64,000 nt of DNA from Quillaja saponaria (GCA_029379385.1 CM055615.1:3782001-3846000); one strand, 5' to 3'. Positions 11,880 through 26,005 are shown, counted from the stretch's first letter. Made by a program: numbers and translations. Notes: generated from the sequence alone by a model not told the origin.

Positions 11880-14300
11880 AGGTATGATTGGCCAGAGGAA
11901 TGGATGTCCATACCCTTATAACCCTGAATATGCAAGTAGATAAGCACAAGACAATTTATGAAAATTTTGGCAAAGTTTCCCCGTACGGTAGAACAAGCCT
12001 ATAATAAAGACAAATAACCTAGATTCACATCAATAGTAAATCGAAACATTAGAATATACAAAGGGGCTCCGCCCTAGCAAAACAGAATACACCATAATAA
12101 TCACAATATGTAATTATATTACAACCATGCATGACATTCCATATGACTGCAAGTATTGTCCTTTACACCGTAAGCGTGCGATTTTCGAGATATACCTTAC
12201 CGCTGCAAAGTCAGCAGGTGAGCCTATATAACGATCAACTGCAGTCTCCTGAAAACTAAAAAAAATACCACAAAGGAAAGGGTGAGTCACCATGATTCAG
12301 TGAGTAACTTATGTACCTTACGGATACTAGCATCATACATCACAAAAATTATAAGTTAGAACTTATATTCAAATCTATTGATACACGTACGTGAGTACTA
12401 TAATCATATGATCACAGTTCACTTAATTTACAATCCCAAAACAACAACCAAATCATACAATTCAATTAACAATTACACAATCAACTAAACAAGCAAAGGG
12501 CCAACGAGTAACTCAGCCCCGCACATCAGTATATCCCCCATTGGGCATTTACGTGCCCGCACAGCAGATTATACTCCGTAGACAAATCCATCTCACCGGG
12601 ACTGAGCACTCTTATAGTTTTCGAAACAAGTTTCAGAATTAGGATAACTCATATAAACTTGCAATTTCAAATAACCTAGGTGCACCTAGATTTTCGATTT
12701 CAAAAAGGAAAACCATTTTTCAGAAAAAAAAAAAAAAAAAAAAAAATTTCACGTGTTGGCTCTTATCAAACACAGTCAATGTCAAGCACATATCATCAAA
12801 TCAAATTGTTGAAATCACTCATTTTCTTAGTTTTTATTATAATTCACTAAATTCAAGTATGCACGTAATGACACATAATAATCTGATAACCATAAAGCAC
12901 ATAATTCACTCACAAGTTTACGAATGAGACTCGTCAGTTCGTCTGATATGTGATGGTGCCGGAATATTCTCGACACGCTCTGGAGTTGAAAATCATAAAT
13001 CAATAAATTACTAACAATCACTTTTAAATTAATTTGACGATTTCTTAATTGTACACAATTATGTCTATTTCATGATAAATTCTAAAATTTTAAATTCACT
13101 ATATCTATCTATATTTGTATATTAATTTCTATATACTTAGTTATATTTAAGTTATTTAAGAAATTCGTTTAACCCTAATCAAACGAGTTTCCTTCCCTTA
13201 CATATATATAAATATCCATAAACCAAATATATCCTAATAACTTCTTCTATTGTGTGCATTTCATACCTAAATTAGATTTTATTGCTACTTGAAATTATTC
13301 GGTAATCTGAACTATTCATTTAACATCTTATTTGGAAAATAATCAAATATATTGGAACAATATTAGTTATTCTAATCCATCCAAGGCATTAAATTTACTA
13401 AGTTACAATATTCATCTAACTTTTATATTCCCTCATTCAAAGTATAGTTAACAAAATTTATATAGAACTTTAGCATTTACACTATCTTCCCTTTTTAATT
13501 TCCTACTTTGTTTAGAATTTATTCACTAACTTACATACCAAATTATTATCATTCGGTTATTTACATAATATTCTCTAATCTTCCATTATCACCTTCCTAA
13601 TTTCTTCACTAACACTATAAAATTACCTACCACAATCACTTATCAATTAAATACACAAACAATTAATTAGTGCCTGAAACCAAAAATTCCTTTGCTGTCT
13701 TAATTCTGTTATACTCCTTACTACCACCTCCCACCATTACCATATTACTTCTTCCTTTCCATTATTTCCCAACAAATTTTTATACTGTTTCTACTCTTAC
13801 CGTTATTGCCACCTACAGTCTCTCCATCACATACCAAAATTCACGGCTGTTGCAAGTGCTTCCGGTGTCCGTGAGGTGTAGCCGCTCCGCCAGCACGTTG
13901 CAACTGTTCTGGCCTGCCCAGCTGATGCAGAGCCGCTTCCAATCCCAGTTCAAGAAACTGCGCCCATGGACTACCAACTCCCAGCAGCACCTTCAACTTG
14001 ATGGCAGCAACACTGCCTGAATTACTTCACCTTGCCAAGTCCCCCACACCTAAGTACAACCAAAAGCTTACTACCTATCGGTCTTAGCAAACCCCAGTCA
14101 ATACACAGCCAAAACAGAGGAGATACACGGCCAACTTGTCTACGGTCTTCAGCTGGGCGTGAATGAAGGAAAATATTTAAGAGCTGAGTTGTTGAATTTG
14201 CGTGATATTTTGGAGACCCATCGAGACTGCAGCAAGCAAAAAAAATATCACCCTACAGAGTCGGTGAAGGAAGGATGGAGAAGGGAGGGTCGGTTCTAAA
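11880..14300 (-). repeat. Possible decayed LTR-retrotransposon LTR/UTR segment
   Basis: No domain is readable. Two things suggest retroelement LTR or untranslated DNA rather than a gene: GC-richer islands (GGGGCTCCGCCC at about 12063; 12160-12240; 12510-12610; 13850-14290) within AT-rich sequence, and a doubled GGGTGAGTCACC..CAGTGAGTAAC motif at 12280-12310 of a kind I associate with plant gypsy LTRs. A 25-base A run lies near 12730. The open frame at 13670-14020 (+) has no recognisable protein. Ends and class are unresolved. Confidence 0.3.
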
Positions 14301-14591
14301 GGGTGGCAATGTTTATGTATTGTATATAAAAATATATATATATATCACTATTACACTATAATATGTGATTATTATTTAGTTTCCCATGTTATCCTTCTGA
14401 ATTTTATATATACTAATCATTAATCTCAAAGATATTGGATGTGCCCATATATATATTACTCATTTTATTAAGATTTAAAACTCCTATTCACATGTTTATA
14501 TATATATGAAAAAAAAAATTGAATCCTAGTAACTTAATACACTGGCTTTAAAATTCCTTTTTAATTACATATAAGATCATAGGACTATCAT

Positions 14592-15910
14592 TGTTGAATA
14601 TAAGAAGAATATATATTTAGATGATTTTAAATTTACAAGAGAGAACCTCTATTTATAGGCTAAAGTATTTGCCTAACATAGTGAACCTATACTAAATATC
14701 AACCAAATACGTGTCTATCTAACATAATGAATGTAAACTAAATATTAGCCAGATACATAATAGAAATTACACCTAAATAAGAAAATTATAAATGAGAAAA
14801 TTTGACCCACTAATTAAGCTGTCTATTCTAACACTCCCCTTCAAGCTGGAGCATAAAGATTATATGTTCCAAGCTTGTTGCATAGATATTGTAGTCGATT
14901 TCCTGCCAAAGATTTTGTGAATAAGTTTGCTAACTGATTTTCTGATTTTACATATGTAGTCTTGATTGTATTATCCATAAGCTTCTCACAAACGAAATGA
15001 CAATCAACTTCTATATCTTTTGTTCGTTCATGAAAGACTGGATTTGATGCAATATGTAATGTAGCTTGATTATCACATACTAACTCTATAGGCTATTAGT
15101 GCTAAAATCCAAGTTCGTCTAATAGATTTTTCAGCCAAACTAACTCAACAGTAGTATGAGTCATGGCCCTATATTCAGATTTAGCACTAGATCTTGCAAC
15201 AACAGTCTGCTTTTTGCTTTTCCATGGAACAAGATTTCTATCTAGAAATATACAGTATCCTGTAGTAGATATTCTGTCAAATTGAGGGTCTGCCTAATCA
15301 ACATCGTTATAACCTTGAATTGGAGTAGAATTATGTTTATGGACTAATGTATGACCACGACCATGTCCTCGAACTAGAGTGTGCCCATGATTCTTATATA
15401 ATAATCCATTTTCGGGTGCAGTTTTAAGGTATCTTAGGATACGAATAACAGCATTTCAATGAGATGTTCGAGGATGAGAAATAAATTGGCTAACCATACT
15501 AGTTGCAAAAGTAATATCTGGTCTAGTGACTGTGAGATAATTCAGCTTACCAACAAGACGTCTATATTGCTCAGGATTTGTCAGTAGTCCCCCCTCATCT
15601 GGTACAAGTTTAGTGTTGAGATCCATAAGAGTATCTACAGGTTTGGAATCCAATATACCTATATCACTTAAGACATCCAGACAATACTTTTTTTGAGAAA
15701 GGCAAATACCCAATTGTGATCTTGCAACCTCAATGCCCAATAAGTATTTTAGCTGTTCTAAGTCTTTAGTTTTAAACTTAGACTGTATGAATGATTTCAA
15801 TTACTGAATCCCATGATTATCATCACCTGTAATCACAATATCATCCACATATACAATTAAAAGAATTTTGCCATTAGGTGTATGTTTATAGAATACAAAG
15901 TGATTAGAAA
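14592..15910 (-). mobile_element. Truncated Ty1/copia retrotransposon with 3' LTR
   Basis: Read on the minus strand. The 3' LTR is 14592-14833 (242 bp, ends TGTT..AACA), preceded by a polypurine tract GAAGGGGAG (about 14834-14842). Inside are copia pol remnants: reverse-transcriptase motif YVDDIVITGD near 15830, a stop right after HGIQ, then 15456-15800 coding MKSFIQSKFKTKDLEQLKYL and TRPDITFATSMVSQFISHP. RNase H motifs follow ([33 protein letters not shown]), interrupted by stops. The body is lost beyond about 15910, with no 5' LTR, gag or integrase. It is inactive. Confidence 0.85.
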
Positions 15911-16740
15911 TCTTGTTAGATACAGTACCAACCCACAAGGAAAAAACTACATTAAGGGGAATGTGGAGTAAACCCATGTAGGTTTTCTAGGATAGCCGAT
16001 TCTTGCACCTCCTAATAGGAGGGAATAATAAGTGTAACTAGTCCACTCAAGATCGTGATTAATATAATGTTAAATTACATATATTTATTAAATATAATAA
16101 ATTTAATTATTGTTAGTGTTCATTATTTATTAATAAAAAAAGTAATTACAATCATATGATAAAGCATAATAAGATGGAGAGTTTAAAATAGTGTTAAATT
16201 ATAGATGACATGTTAAATATAATTTCTGAAATTATTAGTAGAATTTATTATTATTAAAAGTTTATTAATATAAATAGAATAAAAAACTATAAAAAAATCA
16301 TATCACTATATAAAAGTTGAGTTAAAAATTGAAAAAAAAAAAAGAATGAAAATAAATTTTATATAAACTATTTAAAAAATTAAAAAAATTTGTTATTAAG
16401 TCACTATATTGAATAATATAAAATATTAACGACATGTAATTGACTATTGCTAACATCTGGAAGGAAGAATAAACTATGTACATTCTGAATTTTATAGTGC
16501 CTTTGGAACCAAATCAAAAATTAAATTAATCTCTTGCAATCAATACTTGCCCATAGGGAGTAGCCATAAATCTATAAAGAATAAGCCACATATATTGTGG
16601 CCTTTAATGTAAATACAAAAATTGATGACCCTCCATGATAATAAAAATAAAATTATTAATACAAATTTTTTCTGTGTCTCTCTGTTTCATTTATTTGTTT
16701 TTCTTTTGGTTCCACCGTATTTGGTTGGTTGTATCTTTCA
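15911..16740. other. AT-rich spacer upstream of the DUF-type gene
   Basis: A short GC-richer piece (15930-16020, CATGTAGGTTTTCTAGGATA) of unknown origin is followed by strongly AT-rich sequence. The promoter and 5' UTR of the plus-strand gene at 17684 probably lie in or just after the right end (about 16600-16800). No coding sequence was seen. Confidence 0.35.
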
Positions 16741-17683
16741 TAACCCTAAACTCAGCCGTTAGTTGCTTTTGCTGTTAGTCTGTAATGAGATACGGAAAAA
16801 TTCAGGTACGCACAAATCCAATCCTCAATTCCTCATCATATTCGCTTGGTCCTCTCTGTTTAGATTCTCATACCCTGAACCTACTAACTTTGACTATTTT
16901 CTGCTACTTCACCTTCACTTCCTTGTATCTCTTAAGCCAATGCTGTCAGTGCCCTTTCTTCTATGGCATTATCATGTTGATATTGAGGAAATGTACCCTC
17001 AAGTTTTTATGTTTTCAATGTTTACATTTATCTGTATATGATTGGTATGTCATGGGTGAATCATATTGATAGTAGTTAATTTAATAATGGGTGACTAATA
17101 TCTTATGAAATTTAATGTTTTTTTGAAGTGGGTATTAAACATAAATTGTCTCTTTAGTTTCTTGGGCTACTCAAGTTCTGAATTGTTGTGTTGCTGATGG
17201 ATAAAATGAATTCGTTTCACATATTAACCTAAACTAGATTGGGAAACTTTTTATTTAGCTAGGGTTCTGAAGTTGGGTGTATTAATCTGAGATGCAAATG
17301 AAGGAATTTTGTGATTGGTGACTGCTAGTAGGGCTGGGCTTCCTATTACCCTGTCTTTTCTTGAGAAGAATGAGAATCAAGTGATTATGCTCAATCATCT
17401 CTTTCATTTCATTATATTTCAGGAGAACCTGGCAAATCATTGTCATTAGGAACAATGCTATAAATGCTGTTTACTTTTTTTGAGTGCTTCTAATTGATAT
17501 AAGATTTGCTGCATCTTGGAGCTTGCTTGATGTTTTTTGGCATTTGCAGAATATTAATTGTATGGTCATTTTTTCTGTAGAGTTTGATGTTGCTAGTTGG
17601 GGGTGTTGAACAGTAATTGGACAAACTCATAAACATATACGAGCTAGCATGATGTGTTGATTTAGAATCAAGGCTCTTGACAA

Positions 17684-20600
17684 ATGGCAGAATGTGTGGC
17701 CTCACCACTGTTTGTTAAGCTGCATGTTCAGAAAAGTTATGTCAAAGGGAGAGATTTTGCATCCCAGAACTCACATTTCCGAATGTTTAAAAGGTATGTC
17801 TTAGGCTTCTTCCCTTCTTATATATTGATGCAATTTGTGTCAATTTTCTAGGTTCGTTTGTTTGAAATATATTTGATAGAATCTGATTGGTAACCCCAAT
17901 ATCAGACGAATAGTGTCACTGTTGAGTGAAGCTTTTGAACCTTGATGTCCTTTTTTTTAAATCGACTTAATTTCTTATAAACATTCTTTATGGTGAAAAC
18001 TTGGATATCTGGATATAGCACATGTTTCTATATGGTCTATTAGTTGATTTGTGCTTTCAGCAATCTGGTTCCAAATGATGGAAATCTTTTTAATAACAAT
18101 AATATATCTTTTTTTATGGACATTCACGGAAAAAATGAGATTTATGTGTTCGCATGAGTTTACTGCCATAATGCTATTACCAAGCTATAATTGGAACTTT
18201 GTTATAGACTGTTAAGCTCATCTCACCTTTATATATTATATTTTCTCCATGATAATTGTTGATTTTAACTTTTCAATTACAATTGTCACTGCAGAAATTA
18301 TTCTTCTGGAAGCAGTAAACTTCTTCAGTTCTCTATGTGGAAAACTTCGGATCGAAATGCTCTCCGTCCCCCCCATGTCAAAAATATTTATGGAATCGCC
18401 ATGAACTGTGCTTGTTTAGGATCTTTGGTAGACCCTGATGGTGCAGCAGCCTCAGATTTGGTGTCAGTTGTTGATCAAGTGCTTCTGATGGCCAGTATAT
18501 GTCTTACATATATGGCTGGAGTAATTCCTGTCACGAAAACTTATCCAACTTATCAAAAGATCATATCAGATGAAACTGTTGTTCCTGAAAGCTCAAACAT
18601 TTCTGGTAGGTAAGGGTAAGCATTTCAAATATGTCAAGTGTGATCTTTTACATTCATTATAAATGAATGACAAACATTTTAAATTTAAAGTTTTGACATA
18701 GGATTACAAATTTGTTTCTTTTGATTATTAGAAATTTGAAACATTATGTCTGCTTTTGCAGTGCTGTGAATAACAATGAGCAAATTGATTCAAAGTATGC
18801 CTTAGATGTAGTGAAGAGAAAACTTTTGGATTCTCTAAATGCTTTTGAATATGGGGCTAATTCTGGAATTACTTTCCCTGATTTCGGAAAACAAGATGCA
18901 AAGCGGCCATTGAGTTTAAATGCTATTGCTGAGGGTCCGAGGTTACGCTTGCTTTGGGCCTCTTTTATGCAAGTTGAGGAAAAGGCAGGCATTGTCTTTA
19001 CTTTCTCCTCTTATTGCAGTTTGTCATGTTTCTGTTATATTAATAGAATTTACAAATTTAACATTGCTTGATTAGCATTCACGCTGTCTGAAAATGCTTG
19101 AAAATATGACTGCTAGCCAGATATGTCTATGCTAATATATTTTCTATAAAACAAATTTTGAGATTGTGACTAAAAATTGTACGCAATTAGATATATATGG
19201 AGTACATTTATGTTTTCTATTTCCTCATTGTCAACTGCAATCATGATTCATGGGTAAGGATGTAATGGTAGTTCACTGAGGCCATCTTGCTACAAGATAT
19301 ATTAGGAGTACATGTATGCTTGAAAGATGGAGATATATGTATTAGTTCCTTAATCATGCTTTGTTGCTGATATTATTTCAATTTTCCAACAGATGATTTT
19401 TATTATTTCTACTCACCTATTAATAAATTTTAATACCTAGAGATGCAAGCTAACATGATTGATTAATCGTACTTAATCCTTACAATATATGAATTTTGTT
19501 AAACCGTATTGGTGGATAGTTGGCGAATTCATATTGGTCCTCAAGATTTTCTTTTCATTAACTAAATCTGTCAATATTGCATATGAGTTTGTTTTCTTTT
19601 TGTTGAATTTTTTAAGAACGATATAAAGGCAAGTTTTGTCGTCTGGTACTAATTGAGGCGTTAACTTTTCCTTTTTCTTTAAAATGTCCCATATTATTTT
19701 ATATTTCTATGAATAATATTTATGTGTGGTTCCTCTTTCTTGCTATTTTATGTTGAAAAACTAATAATTGTTTAATCGTGACATAAAAAGCTTATTCTTA
19801 TTCCGGTGGATTAGTTTTGCCTTTTTGATTAAGGTTTTTGGCATTGGTTTGGCAGGTTAATAATATTTCAAGCATTTCTGTAAATGGTGTTGTGGATGAT
19901 TGGTTGACCATGTTCTCTGAAGTAGTTCAAAATTCCCTTCAGCCTATATGCATGGATTGGCTGGAAAAGGAGCTTTGCCTTGAAAATAGCAATGAAGACA
20001 AGGTACTCATTGTCTGAGATTTGTTTAGCCAACATAAATTGAGATTAAAAGATTATACTTTTTTCTCACCAACACCAGTAAACTATAATGAATACTATCT
20101 TTACTTTCTTTTTCCCTTGTCTTTTAGGAACTTGCATCTCTGATATTTGAGAAGTTAAAAGATGACAGCATTGTTGTGCAAAGTATACAAAAGTCAGGCA
20201 AGGAAGATCTTTATGCAGAATTTTTGTGCTTTCTTAGTGTTGGTTCTCTCAGGTAATTTTCATCATGGTTTTCTCTTGGTTCTTTTATTTCTCAATTAAT
20301 CATCATCTTTGTTCTTCGTAATCTGTTGTAATATGAATGTAATTTGTTGTTTTTTTTTTTTTTTTACCAGTCCAACCATCAAAACAGTTTTTGGTTCAAT
20401 TCGATCCGATTTGACGTCTGGTAGACAGTCCAACCAGCCGGACCGGTCTTTTTTTTTTTTAAATATTGATATGAAAGCAAATATCAAAGAGCCCATTAGA
20501 ATTGGGGGTTTTCATCATCAAATTTCAACAAAGAAGTCAAGTAACAAAAATTCCTTCCATATTATGATTATCTATCCATTCCCAAGATCACAAACTTGAG

Positions 20601-23600
20601 GACGAGTTTTCTTGAACCCAGGGAGTATGATGAAGCGCATAGGGGAGCCAAATAAATAAGAAAGTTTAGTGTCTTTTCATTTTTATCCTTATGTCTATTT
20701 AGATTCATGAATATGGATTTGGTTCAAAGTATGGATCGTGCTTTGTAAGTTGTGTCTTGGGAATACAAGTAGATTCCTAGTATTTTGTGGTGTGCTTAGG
20801 AAATTATCTAGTAATTATGAGTCTTATTGACGTTGTAATCCCTGTAAATGCCCCATATGTTTAATGAAAGAAGGAAGCCTTTTGCTTTGATAATTATAAT
20901 TATTAGCAAGTAATCTTGCTTGGAGTGATTGATTCCTCTGATATAATCAAGAGTGTGGCTTAGTCGCGTGAGTGTACCCCGCGATTAGTGATGACGATTG
21001 ATATCTGACACCCCGATTGTGTGCCTTGCGGGATATCCTTGTATATTGCTGGTAACATTGGACCCGATCCAACCCCTTTAGCTTCCGCCCTCATCAGATT
21101 CTAAAATGTTATAATTCTTCTAGCAATTGTATTTTGATCATATTGATAATTGGTGAATCAATTTGATTTTATAGGCTATGAGCCTTATTTGGTTAGCGGC
21201 TAAGTCCAAATGATTTGGTGGGTCTTTTATAACTTGGCATAGTCAATGTAAAGTTCTGGTCCTATTAGGAGAAAGACAGAAAGTGTTGGATTACTAACTA
21301 GAATCAACAGCATAAATTCTCTTCAGCAGGTCTTTCTTTTCTGCCCAATGTGGCCTCCGGGTTTTTAAAGGCTCTTTGTATCATCTCTTAAGTTTTAACT
21401 GTTTTTCAGTTGGTGAGAATATTGTAAATTTGTAAAATTTCAAATCTTTTTAGTGGATTGTACTCATTTACATTTGAAAGGAAAAACTTATACCAAAGGC
21501 TGGAAAAGGAAAAGATTCATACAATAAGGAAGTCATTTATTAAAACAGATAAAAGTAAGTTTTGGATCTTTTGGAAGTGACCTATTATCTTAAGATCTTG
21601 AAAAATTAGGGTCAGAGACAATCCATGTCCAAAACCTGACCATAGCTGAGACTGAGCAGTATAGGTGTAGGTATAAGTAAAAGGCTTTATATAAATTAAG
21701 CTCTTTTACTCAACCATCTGCTAATGAGAATGTAAGTATTTGAGTGAGGTATGCTTGCCTAGTGCTTTTCCTCTCTCATTCTTCTACATCTACTGTGCCT
21801 TCGTTAATGTCTACATTTACAGTAATAATCCTTTAACTTCAACTTCTGTCATCTCTCTTCTTTCCATCTCCAAGCATTTTTTTCTTATTTTACCAAATAA
21901 AACTTAGACTCTAGAATATTTTTATGTCATTTGCTCCATAGAATCTTCTATTTGATTTTAGGAGTCTCCATTAGTTGCTGTGGATGCCCTCCGTATTGTG
22001 TATATCTGGTAATGAATCCCTTCTTATATACAAAAATAATAATAATAATTGAAGAAGAAAGAATCCAAAATTCTCTGCTGCCTTAAATTTCCTTCAACAG
22101 ATTTCTTGACTTCCAGCCAATATTTTGTCTCACACTTCTATCAAATCAAACCATAATAAGTTAGTAGCTCAAAATCTCTTCCTATATCAATAATACTTCA
22201 GTGTTTGTAAGTTTCTCAGTCCTAGTCCACCGTGAAACCCTTGTAGGAACTAGGAAAGCTAAGCCAAATCTGGCCTGCATCATGGATGCTGTAAAATACA
22301 TTTCACGCTTCATTTTTCTTTCCTTTTATGTTGAATATTTGTGTCAGTGCTGCATATAAGTTTCTCTACGTGGCATGTAGTTTATTGTGAATGCACTTTG
22401 AAGCTGTTATTTTATTTAATCACCCTGTATCTGTCTTTACATTGGACACTTACATTACTTCATATGTGTGTCCTCAGGGATGGTTGCTCTTATGGCAATA
22501 GCTTATTTGTGTTGCATGGAATTTCCATATTGGAAGATTTGGTCATAACTTTAGCAGATGGAGTTGCAAGCATGTATTTGGAGCTTATTTCAGTCGATAG
22601 CAATGTGTTAAGTGAACTGAATAGCCTGGATTTGGCATTATGTACTTTGTCAACCCGGGAAGTTCAAAGATTGCGTAATAAGGTACAGTTGCACATTTGC
22701 AATAAATAAATTCATGCCACAAAATATTATGTGAGGCTACCATTCCAAAGTAAACTTACCTTCCTTCTAAAAATCTAGCATGATGCTTAAATTTGACAAG
22801 AATGGACTCCTTATATATGACTCTGCTCTACCTGAAAAGACCACATACCATAAATTCAAATTTGGGCAGACTCCCCTTGTTTTGACGCTTTTAAGGGATG
22901 AAGTTTTGTTATCTTTATGTATCTTCATATCATCTCTTGCAAAGTTTTTGTTTGTTTGTTTCTCTTTTTTTACATTTATGTATCTTGTTTTGTTTTTTTG
23001 CAAAACCAATTGGTTTTTCTCCTTTATGTTTTATATCAGTTTTATCTTTGGTTATGAATTTATGTTATCTAAAGAGTGAGCAGCATTCTCTTCAGGGTTG
23101 TGTGCTCGAGCCTTCTCATCTGCTTCTATATATATATGTGTGTGTGTGTGTATGTGTAAATTCACTTATGTATGTGCTCCTTTTTGTATGTATAGCTAAT
23201 TTGTCCAATACTACTCCAAGACTTTCTGACATGCTCCTGTTGGCAGGTGGCTTTGAACCAGTGGTTGTATCAAAATTTGGACACTGTTGTGTCAATGTAT
23301 GAAGATCGCTTTGACCTACGCACACTTCAGAAACAACTCATTGATGTACCTAGCAATAGCAGGACCCAAAACCATAATTGGTGGAAGAGGTTTACCCTGA
23401 GAAAATCTGAGACTGTGTCTCATCAGTTACATCATATTGTGATAAGTGATTTCTCCATCCCTGTTAAGCGGACTAAGGAATTAAGGTCTCTAACAGGATG
23501 GTATGTCCTTTGCCCAAATTTTATTGTCCTTATACATGCTACAGAAAATGTGACGAACTAGTGAATGTGATTATGTTATGTCATGAGAACCTGGAAATAT

Positions 23601-24673
23601 TGAAAATGCAAGAAAATGTATCTGAAAACTAATAGAATGCCATTCTTGACTTTTTGCTTTTGCATCTGAGGGCCTCTGTCATGGGCCTGTCTTTGTAATG
23701 GGATTACAAGAGAAGCTGAAGTGTACTCATGTTTTGAGTATCATTTAATTTATTTTCTAATGATGCTTCTATAAAAATTAAAGAAACACTTATAATGAGG
23801 CAACGGGGGAAGTAAATAACTCATTAGAATGATCAATGATACGTTGAAGAAACTTTCAGGTGATGCAACAGGTTATTTATTGCTGCCAATTGAGAATTTA
23901 GATCATGAAGTATACCGATTATAGTTTCAAACCAAGGACCCAAATTGATGCTGTAGTTATTTATAGTTTTTTTTTTTTTTTCAATATCATAATTGGTTTA
24001 CTGACTTAGAATGATTTTCGTGCTTTGATTGTATATAGAATGATATTCATGCTTTGAATCTATAGCTGGTTAGAAGCGCTCATGGGGATAGAGTAGTATA
24101 ATTTGTTCTCCTCAATCTATTTTTAGCTCCAGAGGTGGTATACTAATATGTCAATAGCAGTTGCAGCCAAGCCCACCTTACTGTTGCTTCAAGTCTCGGA
24201 TCCATTGTGACGCATCTTTTGTTATAATAATCTTTTGGGAAAAGAGGTGCAGTTGGGTTGGTAGAGGCATAATATTCTGAATTACTTGAAGTGTATAAAC
24301 TATTTTCGATGAGTAAATCAATAATAGGAAAAAGAAACTTATAGATATCCAGAAAAGTATGTACGTATATATTTGTGCCAGCTACAATTTATTGCGCTGC
24401 CAGAACTGTATATTCTAATCTATTCTTCCACACTCTTCGACATTATTCCATCTTTGTGATTGATTACTTCTTTTAATCTGGTGATGTTCACTTATTTATT
24501 GCAGGCAATATTACTACAGCCTATTTCTCGAGTTGTCCGACATTACGACGCCACTGATTAGAGCTGTTATTGATAAAGTCAGCAATGCTATCTCATTCTT
24601 TTTAGTTAGCCTGATTGGAAGGTCATTGGGACTCATCTATACTGGAATTAGGCAGGCCCTGCAATGGAAGTAA
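17684..24673 (+). CDS. Conserved plant protein of unknown function, 515 residues, eight coding exons
   Basis: Exons: 17684-17793, 18295-18609, 18762-18984, 19856-20002, 20128-20252, 22478-22682, 23247-23500, 24505-24673 (stop TAA); all joins keep frame. The start MAECVASPLFVKLHVQ has few acidic and several basic/Ser residues, consistent with an organelle presequence. A hydrophobic stretch lies at about 93-115 (LVSVVDQVLLMASICLTYMA), followed by AGVIPVTKTYPTY. The C-terminus has a second one with SNAISFFLVSLIGRSLGLIY (486-505) and ends GIRQALQWK. I do not recognise a named gene; the LIGRSLGLIYTGIRQ ending resembles DUF3685 proteins of cyanobacteria and plastids, a tentative link. Intron 3 needs a GC-AG pair (AAG|GCAGGC) or a weak GT donor six bases on. 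The final AAGTAA also looks like a donor, but no downstream exon was found. A non-coding 5' exon ending near 16804 (ATTCAG|GTACGC) is possible. Confidence 0.8.
20570..21096 (+). mobile_element. Ty3/gypsy 3' LTR with a short piece of internal sequence
   Basis: CTTGAGGACGAGTTTTC (about 20595) followed by a purine-rich CCCAGGGAG is the usual end of a plant gypsy pol frame plus polypurine tract. The LTR then runs 20628-21096 (469 bp), beginning TGATGAAGCGCA and ending CCCTCATCA, so the termini are inverted TGATG/CATCA. The 5' LTR and body are absent. It lies in intron 5 of the unknown-function gene. No target-site duplication can be checked because one end is lost. Confidence 0.6.
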
Positions 24674-25649
24674 GATACAACTCTTGTGCTCATGGCCTAC
24701 TTGATCTTGACCTGATGTTGATGCTCCTGGCTTTGATGTCCACTTCCTAAGCTAAACTTTGATGTTGATAAAGTGTATCATTTATTGCTTGGTAATTCTT
24801 TTTATTTGTTTAGGCTCATTTTGCTTGTGCTTTCTATTCCTAAAATTTACCCACATCCATCTTTTATTCAGGTCACTACATTAGGGAGTTTAGGACTCGA
24901 TTTTTTTTATTTTTTTAATGTTAACCTCAATTGCCCTTTCAACATTGTATGATTCAATGCAGCATATAGTATTTGACAAAATGAATTAGAAACCTCCAGC
25001 TTGAAATTCAAAATTCTTTCCCTGGGGTGTTTGAGGTCTCCTTTGTGTTGGATTGGTTAACAAATTCATAATCTGAGCTTCAGTTTATGTCAATGATATT
25101 ACAGCATGAAATTTTTCTACCTTGGTTGAAATTGCAGCCTACATAATTTGATAGGTGTTTACATCTGTTAAGTGCTTGTGCTTGTGACTTGAGAGGAACT
25201 ATGTGATTGAACTGGACATTTCCTCATCTTCCTGTGACATAATATTTGCTTTTTGCTAGCATGAAATGAGTATTCTGTAGAAAATTATATATATCTTCTA
25301 TGTGATTGTCATTCTAGATGAAAACATTGCTTAGAACTGAAGTTTACGTGTAAAGTTTCTTATCATTCTAGGAAGGAACACAAATTTGGTTACCTATTTT
25401 TCATATGCAACTGAGTATTACCATCTTTAACAAAATGTTATCATGATTTTGAACTTTGGCTATTAGTATCAAATTCAAAACATGGTCAAATATGTCCTGA
25501 TCAGTTTGTAATTGTCCCTTTTTTTCCCAGTCATAAGCATCTGTCCATCACCCTTTTACCCTCCCTTCACGGATTGATTGACTAGTTCAATGCTGAAACT
25601 TGTTGTGGGGGAACTAACTCCACACCATACGCAAATGAAGAAAAGGTAG

Positions 25650-26005
25650 AAGGGTTTGTCAGACTAAGTGTGGAAACTTTGCTATTGTTTAGCTCTAGCC
25701 TTTAGGAGTTTTGGTATAAGGAGAAAGAGGATATTCTTTGGAGAAGTGCTGTGTTTGCTATGCTTTGGTGTATATGGACTGAAAGGAATTTTAGAATTTT
25801 CAAAAATCAACGCTTGATATTGCACTTAAGAGGCCTTTCTAGGAGTTTCTTTAGTTGATATTAAATTGGATTGGAGGGCATTTTGTATTAGTAGTTTTCT
25901 TTGTAGTATCTCTATTTCTTAAAGGAGGAAATCTATTTTTCATTCTTGTACTTCTTGCTTCCTTCTTATTAATATAATTTCGTCTTTCATTATAAAAAAG
26001 AAAAT
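25650..26005 (+). mobile_element. 5'-truncated LINE, 3' end
   Basis: A frame around 25720-25810 reads WRSAVFAMLWCIWTERNFRI, the end of the zf-RVT region typical of plant L1-type ORF2 (pattern ..A.LW.IW.ERN.RIF). It is followed by a 3' UTR-like T-rich tail with CTTCTTATTAATATAATTTC and a terminal A run near 25995-26005. Only the last few hundred bases of the element are present. Confidence 0.55.

Noticed and set aside
13670..14020. 116-codon open frame (+) in GC-richer sequence
   Set aside because: Low-complexity Leu/Thr/Ser-rich translation without family resemblance, inside retroelement-like DNA.
16784..17609. Spliced uORF MRYGKIQ.. in the leader of the unknown-function gene
   Set aside because: Needs an unproven leader exon and an arbitrary choice among several acceptors (17550, 17580).
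22780..23246. Overlapping open frames in intron 6 of the unknown-function gene
   Set aside because: Phe/Cys/Leu-rich readings of T-rich intron DNA; flanking exons splice cleanly across.
24671..24673. GTAAGA at the end of the unknown-function gene as a splice donor
   Set aside because: No downstream exon with a matching phase or plausible protein was found before 26000; TAA is taken as the stop.
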